Origin: Macrostomum hystrix
Taxonomy: Eukaryota > Platyhelminthes > Macrostomidae
DNA length: 64,000 nucleotides
Direction: 5' to 3'
NCBI GenBank assembly: GCA_950097015.1
Contig: CATNEN010000007.1
Coordinates: forward strand, 9,301,001-9,365,000
Of this stretch, positions 33,786 to 45,020 are shown piece by piece. Under the pieces are notes generated by a model. It was not told where the DNA came from and did no database searches. It saw only the letters and a program-made list of their open reading frames with translations. Position numbers and translations under genes: made by a program. The stretch's first letter is position 1. Each line of letters opens with the position of its first letter.

Positions 33786-33964
33786 CAGTGGCGTAGCTAG
33801 AAGGGGGGATACGGGGATATATCCCCTAGCGGCAGAAAAATTGTGGGAGAGTTGAAAGGGGGGAGGGAGTATTACCATGCATTAAAATACAGTCTATTTT
33901 TTTAATTGTTCGTTTAACTTTTTTTCATTTATCCCCCCATCGAAAATTCCTAGCTACGCCACTG
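33786..33964. mobile_element. hAT-type MITE, 179 bp
   Basis: The ends are inverted repeats: CAGTGGCGTAGCTAG at 33786-33800 and its exact complement ending at 33964. Both ends continue into GGGGGGATA-like stretches. The flanks give an 8-bp target-site duplication with one mismatch (GCTGGTTT / GCTGGTTC). The 8-bp duplication and CAG...CTG ends point to the hAT superfamily. There is no coding capacity. Confidence 0.85.
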
Positions 33965-33972
33965 GCTGGTTC

Positions 33973-35797
33973 CATTAGGAAAGTGTGACGAAATTAACGG
34001 CAGACAGAGTCAGGCGGAAGTTTAATATTCCAATTAGAGTCCAGAGTTCGCGTAATCTAGTGTAGCGGTAGCACTTTATCTTTATGTATTATCACTGAGA
34101 CACACGACAAGCAATATAATTAAAGTCAGGTGCAGGAGCTCAATGATGACGATGCAATAGAGAAGACAGCGGATGACAGTAGATAGGTAATGACAGAACG
34201 AAACACTCGGCAGAACAGTGGGTAAGTAGGTCGCAGTGAAAGTAACAGTGGCCGGGACAAGAGCAGTGACAAAAGGGGTGGGCCGGTTGCGGCACGGGCG
34301 GGCCCAGGGGCCTAGTTAAATAAGCTAGCCCGCGGTAAAAACAGGGCGATCGATAATCTAGAGAACCAGAGCACGCACGCTCATTGGCTGAGAGAATTGA
34401 CATTAATGCAACTGCGAGATAAGTTTAGGGATAGCGCGATGTGCACGTTGGCGTTTACTTACAGTAACAATCTAAGAAATATACGGAATTGCAAAGTTGG
34501 TGACAGTGTAATTACATTTGTTAAACGGCCCAATTCAGTACCACATAAATTTAAACTTCAAAGGGGCTCTTGCAGTAAGTGACAACATCACAAAAGCTTC
34601 AAGAGGAACTACTAATTCACAAGCAAATCAAATCCAGCACGAAAATCAAAATTGATCGCCATTTTTTGGACCTCTCATGAACTCCTAATGTAGTCGTTAC
34701 TGCTGTAGTCGCATGTTTGATCCAGTACCTATTCATACGAACAGGTACACCATAGATTTTAGTGAATGCAACATTAACCTTTATTACTAATTATTTAGTA
34801 CCTTGACAGCGTGGATCATCGTGTCTAAAAAGGCATTTCAGCGTTGTAAACAACCTGCAAAAAATGAGTCAGACCAATTCAGAGGGAAACATTAAGGAGG
34901 TCATGCAGTTCGGAATACTTCTAGCCATCCATTTGGAGCGAATCTGCACAGGCAGGCCTCTGCCTATTTCCCAGTGCGTTGAAGTCAGCTGTGCAGCATC
35001 TGCAGTTAAAAAGTCGCCTTGCACACAGTTGAACGGACCAAACAAAGCGCACGAAAGTCAGTTTTTATATAATGCCTGCCCGTTGCCTTCCCCCCGCTGC
35101 CTCAGCCATACCATCGACTAATTCCATAATTGGCCTCGTATTTTTGGTGCCTGAAACGAACGAACTTGTGCCTCTTTTTGATCGGGATACCGAAATCCTA
35201 AGAATCGTACAATGCATGCATTTTGCGCGGCACACACGCCGTTGCGGCTAGCTAGGGCTGTAGATGCATTTTAAATAGCGCCGCAACCAGAAAAATCCGG
35301 TTTAGGTCAGGCCGAGGCGGTCTGTTCCACACAGTTATCAGTGCGCCATGCAGCCCTCTAGAGAGAACGGAGAGACGGGGCATTCAGGCACCGGGTCTGT
35401 CGGAGCGCCCCCTTGGGCTTCTTGGGTCAGTAAGTCCCGGCTGTTTCTCTCGCTTCTTGTGGGCTCGCTCGAACACCCGGCGGGGGAGGGCGGAATTTCA
35501 TTGGCGTATGACTAGCGATCGAGCCCAACCGCGGTGCATGGGAATTGGAAAGCGACCCAATCCCTCACCCCCTCGTCGCTATGGGCTGGCGGACCGGGGA
35601 GGGAATCGTGCGAAAAGATGCAAATGGCTGGAAACCCAGAAGAGAGAGCGACCGATTCGCAGCGGATAAGACGTCGAACTAAGTAACTTAGGCAGGCGAG
35701 GGAGCGTGGTCGCTGGCTAGTTCCGCAACATCTCGAGAAAGAATCCCGAGGGATCACTGAATTGGTCGCTAGTCGGACAGAATCGTTCAGCTCAGGA
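33973..35797. other. Spacer and upstream region of the M13-like gene
   Basis: The part up to 35280 is AT-rich with no gene recognised. From 35280 to 35797 the DNA is GC-rich with CpG-containing motifs. It may be the promoter and 5' UTR of the following gene. Confidence 0.35.
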
Positions 35798-36295
35798 ATG
35801 GAGCAACAGCAGAAGCAGTCTGGCGCCAGTGTAGAGGAGGTCGAGAGAAGGTCGAGCCAGTGCTCGCCAGCGGTGTGTATCCTCAGTGTGTGCCTCTGCC
35901 TGGTGCTCTTGGCGCTGATTGTAGTGACGGGCCTGCACACGCACACCAAGCTGCAGGAGGCCGACGGTGGCGTCAGCAGTAATGCCATCAGCTGCCCGGC
36001 GATGCCAGATCTGCCCGCCAATCCGGTGCAGAAGAGTCGCGTTTTCTTGGTCACCGTTGGCACTGGCGGCGGTGGTGGCGGCGGCGGTGGTGCCTGCGCC
36101 GACTGGTACGGCTACGCATGTCCCGCAAAGAACTTTTCGAGACAGGTGAACGTCACTTCCTCGCAGATGGTGCTGCTGAGCCTAGCCAAGAGTGCATGCA
36201 CACAAGATGGTGAGGCGGTGGACTTACTCCTCCGAGCTTTCTTCAACGTCACAAACGTCAATGCGGACCTGATTAAGCCAGTGTTTAAGTGCTGA
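35798..36295 (+). CDS. Small type II membrane protein with a neprilysin (M13)-like motif
   Basis: The first ATG is at 35798 and gives 165 residues. The N-terminal cytoplasmic part of about 34 residues is followed by one membrane segment (VCILSVCLCLVLLALIVVTG), then an extracellular region. That region has a run of nine Gly and ACADWYGYACPAKNF, which resembles the C-x-D-F-Y-x-Y-A-C motif opening the ectodomain of M13 metallopeptidases (neprilysin, ECE). Three N-glycosylation sequons (NFS, NVT, NVT) follow. The zinc site (HExxH ... ExxxD) is absent and the frame stops after about 70 more residues, with AATAAA eight bases later. It is therefore either a complete short M13-derived ectodomain or a truncated copy. 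A donor-like CAG|GTGAAC at 36147 would allow a longer spliced form, but no downstream M13 exons were seen. Confidence 0.5.
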   Translation: MEQQQKQSGASVEEVERRSSQCSPAVCILSVCLCLVLLALIVVTGLHTHTKLQEADGGVSSNAISCPAMPDLPANPVQKSRVFLVTVGTGGGGGGGGGACADWYGYACPAKNFSRQVNVTSSQMVLLSLAKSACTQDGEAVDLLLRAFFNVTNVNADLIKPVFKC

Positions 36296-36302
36296 AGTCT
36301 GA

Positions 36303-36308
36303 AATAAA
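36303..36308 (+). terminator. Polyadenylation signal after the M13-like gene
   Basis: AATAAA lies eight bases beyond the stop codon, supporting a real transcript end here. Confidence 0.45.
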
Positions 36309-38107
36309 CTCGACAAAGTATTCGAGAACTTCGGCGAAATGGAGCAATGCAATCAGACCTTTTACTTTAAAATAGTCGTTTAGCGGACGGACCTTATTGT
36401 ACGAGTACGAGTATGATGACTTAAAATACCAGCAGGTGAGTCGAAGCTCTGAAGGTGCTTATAAGTGAGTATAATAAATTACCTGGCACAAAATCTCCAG
36501 ATTCCTTGCGTGACAGAATCTCCTTTTTATGATTTTAGCCTTTGAAATGCGTGGAAAATTTTCTGGCTTTGACAAGAATGAGAAAACTGAGCAGAACCTG
36601 ACACTCAAATAACCTGAAAGCAATGTATTTTTTAAAGTTTCTCTATAGACACTCCTTTCTATTTATAATATACTATGGAAATACTCTGTAATCCAGCAAA
36701 TTTGAGTTCCTTGATTGATCCTTGGTTCGGAGTCGTTTTGTAACGCGTCACAAGTCTTTTTATTGCATGAAACAACGGTAATCAACATCATATTAATTTC
36801 GTTATTGCGAAGCAACACTATATTTCATTTACTCTGTTTAACAAGCTAACTATTTTTGTAGATACAAAAATATATTCAAATGTAATTGCTATTGCTAAAA
36901 CAAGATTAGAGCGAGTTGACGATTGCATTCGTGGTTTCTTTATTTGTACCACCGAAAAGTGAACTGTAGCACTATGATCATGCTATTACAATAGCCCACA
37001 AAAAAGTAGTAAACTTTCCAGCGTCTCATTATGTTTGCACATTGTAGAGATCAACAAGCTTGAAATATGACTTCAAGGTCATGCGACCGCCAAACACGAG
37101 ATCGCTTTCGAGCCAAGCTTGAAAAAATTCAAGACCACATTTTCGGATTCTTGTAAGTCTAGGTAGAACAGTCTCGCACTTCGCTAGGAATGTGTCTCGC
37201 GGCAAGCATTACACTGTATTGGCTTTCGTCGAAGTAGGCGGATGCCATGCATAAACACAGCCTTCTTTGACTTGCATCCCCGGCTGTCCGTTCTCTCTGG
37301 CTTCCACCGAGCCCAGCTTTGTCGATTCCGACTGGAAGTGGCGGTGAACGCTGGAAGAGCAGTCGCTGAACTTATCAAGACAGCAGAAAATGCGCATTGA
37401 AAGCAGAGAAGGGCTTTCCTTCCTTTTATTCATCAAATACGAAGTATGCTTCTAACATCGACTTTCGCGTCTGCAGTCATCGCGTCTGCGTAGAATCGAA
37501 CTTAGGGACCGTGGTGCGAGAGGCAAACGCGTTAACCGCTCTGCCACCGACCCCTTTCAGATCTACATTACTTTCCCATATTTATATTTAAATATTTGAA
37601 AAGAAAATCATCACAACCCCTTCTCATTAGGAACGAGTCCAAGACCTTCAGCTGACTTCAGAACTTGACTGCGAACAGCACGAGTCGGGGCCGTCCGAGG
37701 GACACCGTCAGCAGGGCGGTGAGTGGATTTGAATCGTCCGAGAGCAGCTGGTCGCACCGGACAGATCTCGCAGCTTCCCACCTTTTTGGAAGCGAAGTAG
37801 CAGACCACGTCGCTTCAGAGCACCGGGCAGTCTTGCAAGCTCGGAGCTTTTCTAAGCATTCAGAGCGATCTCTCCGAAAACTTCGATGACTTGCGCGGAG
37901 TCGGTACTTCGAGGTGCACCTGACGTTACAATCAGAAAACAACAGGCTATAGGTATAGTAGTGTGCTGGGTGAATGGTAGCTGAAAAATAGAAACGCTCG
38001 AAATTCTAAAATGATTTTCAGCGCGACTATGTATGCCGATGAGTGAATATGTCAATACCGACTGTCTCCTTGGACTGTAAATCTGAAAAATATCTTGTTT
38101 TTATTCT
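36309..38107. other. Intergenic, with a SINE family B head at 37490-37560
   Basis: Unique AT-rich sequence with no gene seen. The segment at about 37498-37556 (minus strand) repeats almost base for base the family B SINE head seen at 27690-27750. Confidence 0.5.
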
Positions 38108-38222
38108 TGTGAGAAATAAGAATAATTGATTACACCTGAATAATTGTGCCACATGCGCAGCCAAAAGCACAGCCGCAGCTAGTGCGCTGCGTACGACTGT
38201 TCGGTCCATGGACTGGGTAAAT
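38108..38222 (-). mobile_element. tRNA-derived SINE, family A, tail only
   Basis: On the minus strand it reads CAGTCCATGGACCGAACAGT, CGTACGCAGCGC, TAGCTGCGGCTGTGCTTTTG, then GCGCATGTGGCACAATTATT. This is the same order as the copy at 48428-48530. The tRNA head is missing. Confidence 0.75.
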
Positions 38223-38332
38223 GGAATGGATTGTTCTATCATTACCCTTCAATTATCATTCGTATAATTATCTCTGTTAGTCTCTTCATGCATTTTCTCT
38301 CAAGACCAGATACCTCTAAATCTTCACTTCAG

Positions 38333-41205
38333 AGAGCAGTCTGGTGCCGGAGATTGCTAGAATAGCCTGTCTGTACAAGTACAAGGATCAGGCGCCATAG
38401 GCGTGCGATGGAGTCGTCAAGCTGTGGCAGGTGAGCCGGAGTGTACGGAAATATTAAGATAAAAAAGCTCAGAGTAGTTTGAGAAATCCCCTTTGCTCGA
38501 CAATGCATAATTTGACACTAACAAACACTTCCATTGCAGCCAATGTTCGTGTACGCGCTGGAACACACCTACCTCGACCCGGATGACGTGTGCGGCCAGT
38601 ACCTGGCAGCCGCTGCGCGAACGCCAGCATTCCCCAGTTTGGCTACTACTGGAACATCACCCTGCCACCGAACCCGAAGCCGCCCGTGAAGCCGATTTTG
38701 CCGCCGAAGGTTGGCGCTCCGAGGCTTCGAATTCTGTACATCAGCGACGTGCATATCGACGCCCTGTACAGTGAGGGCGCCAGCGCCGACTGCGGCCTCC
38801 CCACCTGTTGCAGAGAGAGCGATGGAAAGCCGCGTGAGCTTTTTACAACTTTATTCCTCCAAGCTCTGATAGTTATGGGACTGAGATCCGTTTGCCATGT
38901 ACCTGAGCTCTGATAGTTATGGGACTGAGATCCGTTTGCCATGTACCTGAGCTCTGATTGTTATGGGACTGAGATCCGTTTGCCATGTACCTGAGCTCTG
39001 ATTGTTATGGGACTGAGATCCGTTTGCCATGTACCTGAGCTCTGATTGTTATGGGACTGAGATCCGTTTGCCATGTACCTGAGCTCTGATTGTTATGGGA
39101 CTGAGATCCGTTTGCCATGTACCTGAGCTCTGATTGTTATGGGACTGAGATCCGTTTGCCATGTACCTGAGCTCTGATTGTTATGGGACTGAGATCCGTT
39201 TGCCATGTGCCTGAACTCTGATTGTTATGGGACTGAGATCCGTTTGCCATGTGCCTGAGCTCTGATTGTTATGGGACTGAGATCCGTTTGCCATGTGCCT
39301 GAACTCTGGTTGTTATGGGACTGAGATCCGTTTGCCATGTACCTGAGCTCTGATTGTTATGGGACTGAGATCCGTTTGCCATGTACCTGAGCTCTGATTG
39401 TTATGGGACTGAGATCCGTTTGCCATGTGCCTGAACTCTGGTTGTTATGGGACTGAGATCCGTTTGCCATGAGCCTGAACTCTGGTTGTTATGGGACTGA
39501 GATCCGTTTGCCATGTGCCTGAACTCTGATTGTTATGGGACTGAGATCCGTTTGCCATGTGCCTGAACTCTGATTTTTATGGGACTGAGATCCGTTTGCC
39601 ATGAGCCTGAGCTCTGATTTTTATGGGACTGAGATCCGTTTGCCATGTGCCTGAACTCTGATTTTTATGGGACTGAGATCCGTTTGCCATGTGCCTGAAC
39701 TCTGGTTGTTATGGGGCTGAGATCCGTTTGCCATGAGCCTGAGCTCTGATTTTTATGGGACTGAGATCCGTTTGCCATGTGCCTGAACTCTGGTTGTTAT
39801 GGGGCTGAGATCCGTTTGCCATGTGCCTGAACTCTGGTTGTTATGGGACTGAGATCCGTTTGCCATGAGCCTGAGCTCTGATTTTTATGGGACTGAGATC
39901 CGTTTGCCATGTGCCTGAACTCTGGTTGTTATGGGACTGAGATCCGTTTGCCATGTGCCTGAACTCTGGTTGTTATGGGACTGAGATCCGTTTGCCATGT
40001 ACCTGAACTCAGATTATGAAGCCAAGCAGTAAGACCTACGGTACTGAACTGTCTATCACTGACAACTCATTAGACTGAGTTTTCCCTGAAGTACGCGGTC
40101 AATTCTACTTTGTGGGCAACTCGACCGTTCTCTTTCCGATGGGTACTGAAAAATCCAGATTTTAAGTAAAGAAGGCCGTATGAGAGGCATTGGAATTTCA
40201 AAACAATTTAGGAATCAGAATTAGTCCAGGATGATGGATAGCTGCTTTGCCTGTTTTGTTGACCCACGGATTCGGTCTCTGTGCTTGATAAATAAAGCTG
40301 GTATTAAATACCAACTGGAGCCTAGATTGATGGCTAAGGCACCACTTGGCTTTAGCTGGATGCAAATGCCTGCCCAAATCCCACCGAATCTTGCGGAGAC
40401 TATTACTAAAAGTAGTGATTAATGATGAAAAGGGGCCAAAATTATTAAACCGTTTCATGGGACTTTCTGGGAGTTTAGGGATCTGGGATCTGACGATTCG
40501 GGTCGCAGGTACATACATGTGCTGCTGACAGAAATGGTGACTCACCAACGCAAGTTGCTTTCCAGCTTCGTCCAAACGCCCTACGGCCTATTGGGGCGAC
40601 TACAACTGGGACCTGCCTTGGTGGACGGCCGAAAACACGTTTAGGCAGATCGGCCGAGATCGCCAGGTATCGCAACAGGGAAACACCAACTTCACTACTG
40701 TTGTCTGTATCAATTCATGAACTGCATCGACTAGCAACATTCCGCTGCAAGGAATTCATTTTTAGAATTTCATTCCTTCTGCATTCCTTCAAACAAAAAC
40801 CGCTCGAGTTTCTAGTTTGATCTCATCTATTTCACAGGTGACCTGCGCGACCACCATGTTTGGGAGCAGACCAGACAGGAGGAGATCGCGCTGTACAGCG
40901 GCTTCACTCAGCTGGTGCAAAAGTCTGCTTTCCGGATGTGCCGCTGGTTGTTGCTATGGGCAACCACGAGAGCGTCCCTGTCAACAGGTGAATCTCATCT
41001 ATGATATTCTCCGATCAGACCATTCTAGTACTTGAAAAAGTCAAGATTCTCATGATTTGCCTGGAGACTCTGAAGGTGTTAAAAATACTTTTAGCTTCCC
41101 GCCTCGCTACATTGTTGGCAATAACTCGATGGACTGGTTCTACGCGAAGGTATGGGATCTAATGTCCCCGTGGATTCCAGCTGATCAGAAAGCAAACATA
41201 CTGTG
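38333..41205 (+). pseudogene. Acid sphingomyelinase-like gene, disrupted and truncated
   Basis: Exon-like blocks at 38333-38430, 38540-38833, 40566-40666, 40838-40987 and 41095-41205 keep good splice sites. They read like SMPD1, the lysosomal enzyme that splits sphingomyelin: DDVCGQYL (saposin end), YYWNITLPPNPKPPVKP, ILYISDVH (metal-binding D-x-H), YWGDYNWDLPWW, MGNHESVPVN (metal-binding GNHE), and FPPRYIVGNNS. Defects are an in-frame TAG at 38398-38400; a one-base loss near 38605 and another near 40933, both shifting frame; absence of the segment for the WTGD stretch between blocks 3 and 4; and no trace of the C-terminal half after 41205. The two single-base losses could be sequencing errors. 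The stop and the missing parts argue for a pseudogene. Confidence 0.82.
38862..40012 (+). repeat. 44-bp minisatellite, about 26 copies, inside an intron
   Basis: A direct array of a 44-base unit containing GTTATGGGACTGAGATCCGT then TTGCCATGTACCTGAGCTCT. It begins about 27 bases after the splice donor at 38834. Variants (TGCCTGAAC, AGCCTGAGC, TTTTTATGG) cluster toward the right. Confidence 0.97.
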
Positions 41206-41283
41206 GTAAGTCTTCTCATTTTACTAGTAAAATATTGTCAATGATGCATTATTTATCTAATGGGCTGAGTCAACTCGTTTGGG
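41206..41283. other. Breakpoint of the sphingomyelinase-like gene
   Basis: After the donor at 41206 no further sphingomyelinase exon is found. A tRNA-derived element starts within 80 bases. Confidence 0.4.
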
Positions 41284-41870
41284 GTGAGTGGGTCAGCGGC
41301 TAATGTCGCTGCCTCACTTTCCAATGGTCGCTGGTTCGTTTCTCCCGATTATTCCACGATTCCACGATTTTTCGGGGCTTAGTTGGAGGTTTGCGAAGTA
41401 GTGACTTGCGGAGATGCACCTTATTCTGTGCCACCAAAGCTAATTTAAAATAGCTTAACCCCTGCCTTCTGCATGCTTGTTTGTGCTTGTGTTTGTGCGT
41501 TGGGCCGGGTGTGAGGCATTGTATGGGGGTGGAGCGGGTGTGCACCAGCCATGCGTGCTCTGAGCGGCGAGGTTTCACCAGCCGTCTGCGAACGTGGCTT
41601 GGTCCTCTCGTACCTACCCTTCAGGCATCTAAGTCCACCCCTGGTTTGGTCAGCTCTGTGCGTGTGCGGGCCTGGGGTGAGAGGCACTCCGGCCGCCGCC
41701 CCCTTCCCCGCTTGGCTTGCTGCTGTGTGTTAGTGCCTGTGTCCAGGGGTCTAGATGGCGCGATGGGCGACTCCCGCCTAGTTCGCCGGCCTGGGGGCAT
41801 GCCGTTCCTGCGCTTGTGCGTCAAGTGCCCCAGGCCCCCCTTCAATTAAGCAAGTAAAGTAAGTAAAGAG
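41284..41870 (+). mobile_element. Long tRNA-derived element, family C
   Basis: The head resembles a tRNA: GGTCAGCGGCTAATGTCGCT (box A-like) and GGTCGCTGGTTCGTTTC (degenerate box B). A GC-rich body of about 500 bases follows, and the element ends in AAGCAAGTAAAGTAAGTAAA. The body has an open frame but no recognised protein. Only one copy is in the window, so element status rests on the head and tail. Confidence 0.55.
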
Positions 41871-44800
41871 TCAACGCGTTCGACTCTGTCTCAAAGACCC
41901 CAAACTCGAATCCGCGGTAACGCCACATTCATTTGGGTGTGCAGTCGTGGAGAGGCCTCGAGAGCTTACCCCATAGGCACAATGCCTGCGTCTGGTATCT
42001 GTGTCTGGTACCTGAGTGTGTTCAAGGGGCTGTGGAATGGGAGAAATTGCCTCCTCGCTGACTGCGGCTCGACTGTCGCTAAATGATGCGTCAGTACACC
42101 AAAAGTTAACACCAGCTGATGACCTCTCCAAACTTTGTAACAAGCTTGACACCGAAGAAACTTGACTTATGTCAGCACAGCAGAACGCGATACCTCTGTT
42201 AAATATTCGTCAGGCATGCGCTTGCGACACTGTACGGGCGTTTCAAATCACAATGAAAAGAGAAAATAGCTTTAGATTTAGCAATAGGCCATATCAAATA
42301 TGCATACTCAATGACACGATCACTTTGACAAAAATCACTGCATCTGACATTCTCCATTCGCGCCTTTGTTTCTCTTAGTTTCCGCTAAAAAAGTCGGCTT
42401 TTGTGCTTGAAGCTGAACCGGAAGCGCTGCTCTATGTTGTATTATATGGCATGCGAAATTGAACTGATCGCTAACGCACTAGACCGTTGGATGCACGCCC
42501 TGTGCTCCTTGAGATCCAGCCAACACTCCCGACAGTCACTTGGGACTGGAACTGTGGTGCATGGAACTGATCTACGAGTTGTAGACCTAGATGAGAAGAT
42601 ATCACCGAGGAGGCTGAGGCTGGGATTGAGCCTCATTGCTGATTGTTCCCATTTCCGCGGACATGCCCGCGGCAGCGAGATTCGGGAACTCGCCGCCTCC
42701 CCGGGGCTCAGTTCTCAGCCATCCATTTTCTCCGACCGCAGAGGAAGAACTGGCGATGCTGCCGATAGGGCCGAACAGAGGGCAGATGGGAATTTAATTA
42801 AATGGCTCACTCCCAAGCGGCTAGCCAGATCCCTAACGGCTATCAGAGACTTTTCCCATCGCTCACTGACTTGATAAAAATGGAGAACGCGGGAGGCAAT
42901 GAGACAATTGATACAAGAGAAAGCAGGGGAGAGCGGAATCTCTGGCTTCTGATTTCTGGCACTTTTCCAGCACATGTGGGCAAATTTATCAGGACTTTCC
43001 ATCCGCTGATGCATTTTTTGTATGAAATTTTCTCTGGGAAGCTGAAAGTGTGACTCAAGTCTGCTGTTAAATACGAGAGTATACTAGTTTGTTACTTGAC
43101 ATGCTGAAACTCGTCTCTTTCTTTTACGATAAAAACCATATAAATTCTAAAGTCGCTTCACGTGACTCTTCAACGCCGTTTGTTACTATGCCTTTTCACC
43201 TGGTAGTTTGGAGTTCAAGCCAGAAAGTCTTCCCACTCTTCGTTGGAACATCTTTGGTGCAAGACAAGCCGTGCTTGACTGTTATCAACACTGAAGGCGC
43301 TGAGGCTGCTGATAGCAGGTCACGGAAGACTGCATGGGAGCAGTGATTTCGTTGATTAATCATCTTTGCCAAAGTGCTGACATGCATCACTGATTAGCTG
43401 CTACTGCTGCTGCTCTCACCTGCTCCCACTCTCTCTGCTCTCACTAGTTGCCAGCCAATCAGATCCTTCTCGGTAACAGGGGCTTTGGGAAGTGCGAACG
43501 CCAGCTCCTATTTGACAATTTTCTCAGCAACAATTTGAGCAGCTGCAGAATAAGGAGCGTTGAGTATCCCAAGTGTTCAAACTTGTACAGGAGGGGCCGC
43601 ATTGATGACCGACACCTCCAGCGAAGGAATCCTCATGCAGGTGAGTCGGCTCTAAGGTGCGATTAAAAGTTTGTGATCAGTTTCTGGTTTTGGATCTTGG
43701 GTAAACCTGCTAAGAAAGGAATATTGACACTCAGGACTATTTGTCAATAAATAAATTTAACGAATAAAAGATCCGATAGCTAGGATAGTATTTTATGAAC
43801 TCATCTGATAGTAGGGCCAAGGGCTTCGTCATTTAGCCAATAGAATAGCCTGGCACTTGACTTACTAGCTGCAGCTACAATGCAGCCTGACAACAGCGTC
43901 TCCCATTCTGCCCGAGGCCATGCTGAAATGCTGAGCATTTTCGTTTTAAAGACCTCTGAAGGGGCAGAGTTCGCATCGGAGGTCGCGTCGAATGAAATAG
44001 TATATTGTAAAGTAGCCGTGACTTGTGAAGGCCATGATAAAGACCTGAATAATTGCCTCATGTTGGCTTGGTTTCAGAAATCTTTCTGGAGCCTTCGGGA
44101 GGGGTTCGTGATAACCGCTTGGGATTGATTGACGACGAGTACCCCGTCCACGTGTTCCTGTGAAGGGTGGAGTCCCAGAAATTTTACATACAGCTAATCA
44201 CACAGTCAAGGTCTGGAAGCAGTTGCCAGACGGAGGAGCTCGGCTGCCCCTCTTGGTGAGGGATTCAGTGAACTCAATTCCTGAGTAGGCTGTGTCCCAG
44301 AATGCATTGAGGTGGACCAAAATTTATTTTCGCCTTTACCAGGTGCTCTAGCCACACAAGTCTGCAGTGCAGCAGGGGCATGGCTTGTTTTAAAAAACCC
44401 AACGAATACGTTCTTTAATAAAAAAACCTCATTCATGGCTTTAGATGCAAACAAGAAGTGAAAGAGCTTCCAATTATTATAATTAATTTCGTCCAATTAA
44501 ACTGCAAATTAAAGAATGACCCGGCATCCCACAGAGTAGCTCCATTTCGCAGTTTTCCGTCAGTTTATTAGTTTCCCTTTCACAATTACCGAAGATCTGC
44601 CCCCCCCTAATGAAAGATTCCAGCACTCTTTTCATTGGGCACGGCCTGGCGAGTTGACCAAATAAAACAGGCCTGCATTATCACACAGCATGCATTAATA
44701 AAGGGCCACACTGGTGAGACTGTGAGCAGCGTGGCTCCGCAAAGAAAGCCGAAATCCTTCAAGTTCACTGGCTGAAAGTCGGCTTTAAAATTTATATTAA

Positions 44801-45020
44801 GAATCCGGCCATCTGCCACACCGGGTGGCATTCCCGCACATACTCCATGCCCCACAGCAGAGACAGAAAAATGGCAACAGGGTCTCGTAATAACTGATGA
44901 GGGATGTTTCTCAATGAGCAGTACCTGATTTTATTAACCTCTAAACTAAGAAGGCTTGAAGCAGAACAAAGCGCTCAGTCACAGCGCAGCTGAGCCGCAG
45001 TTCCTGCTGAAAACCCGCAG
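41871..45020. other. Intergenic, few landmarks
   Basis: A tRNA-like scrap lies at about 41875-41925 (GTCAACGCGTTCGACTC ... AACTCGAATCC). The rest, to 45020, has short open frames (for example 42401-42874 and 43448-43666) with no family resemblance. The upstream exon of the DEG/ENaC gene, if any, should be here but was not identified. Confidence 0.4.

Noticed and set aside
42401-42874. 157-codon open frame
   Set aside because: No recognisable domain, no supporting signals, and a comparable antisense open frame; left unassigned.
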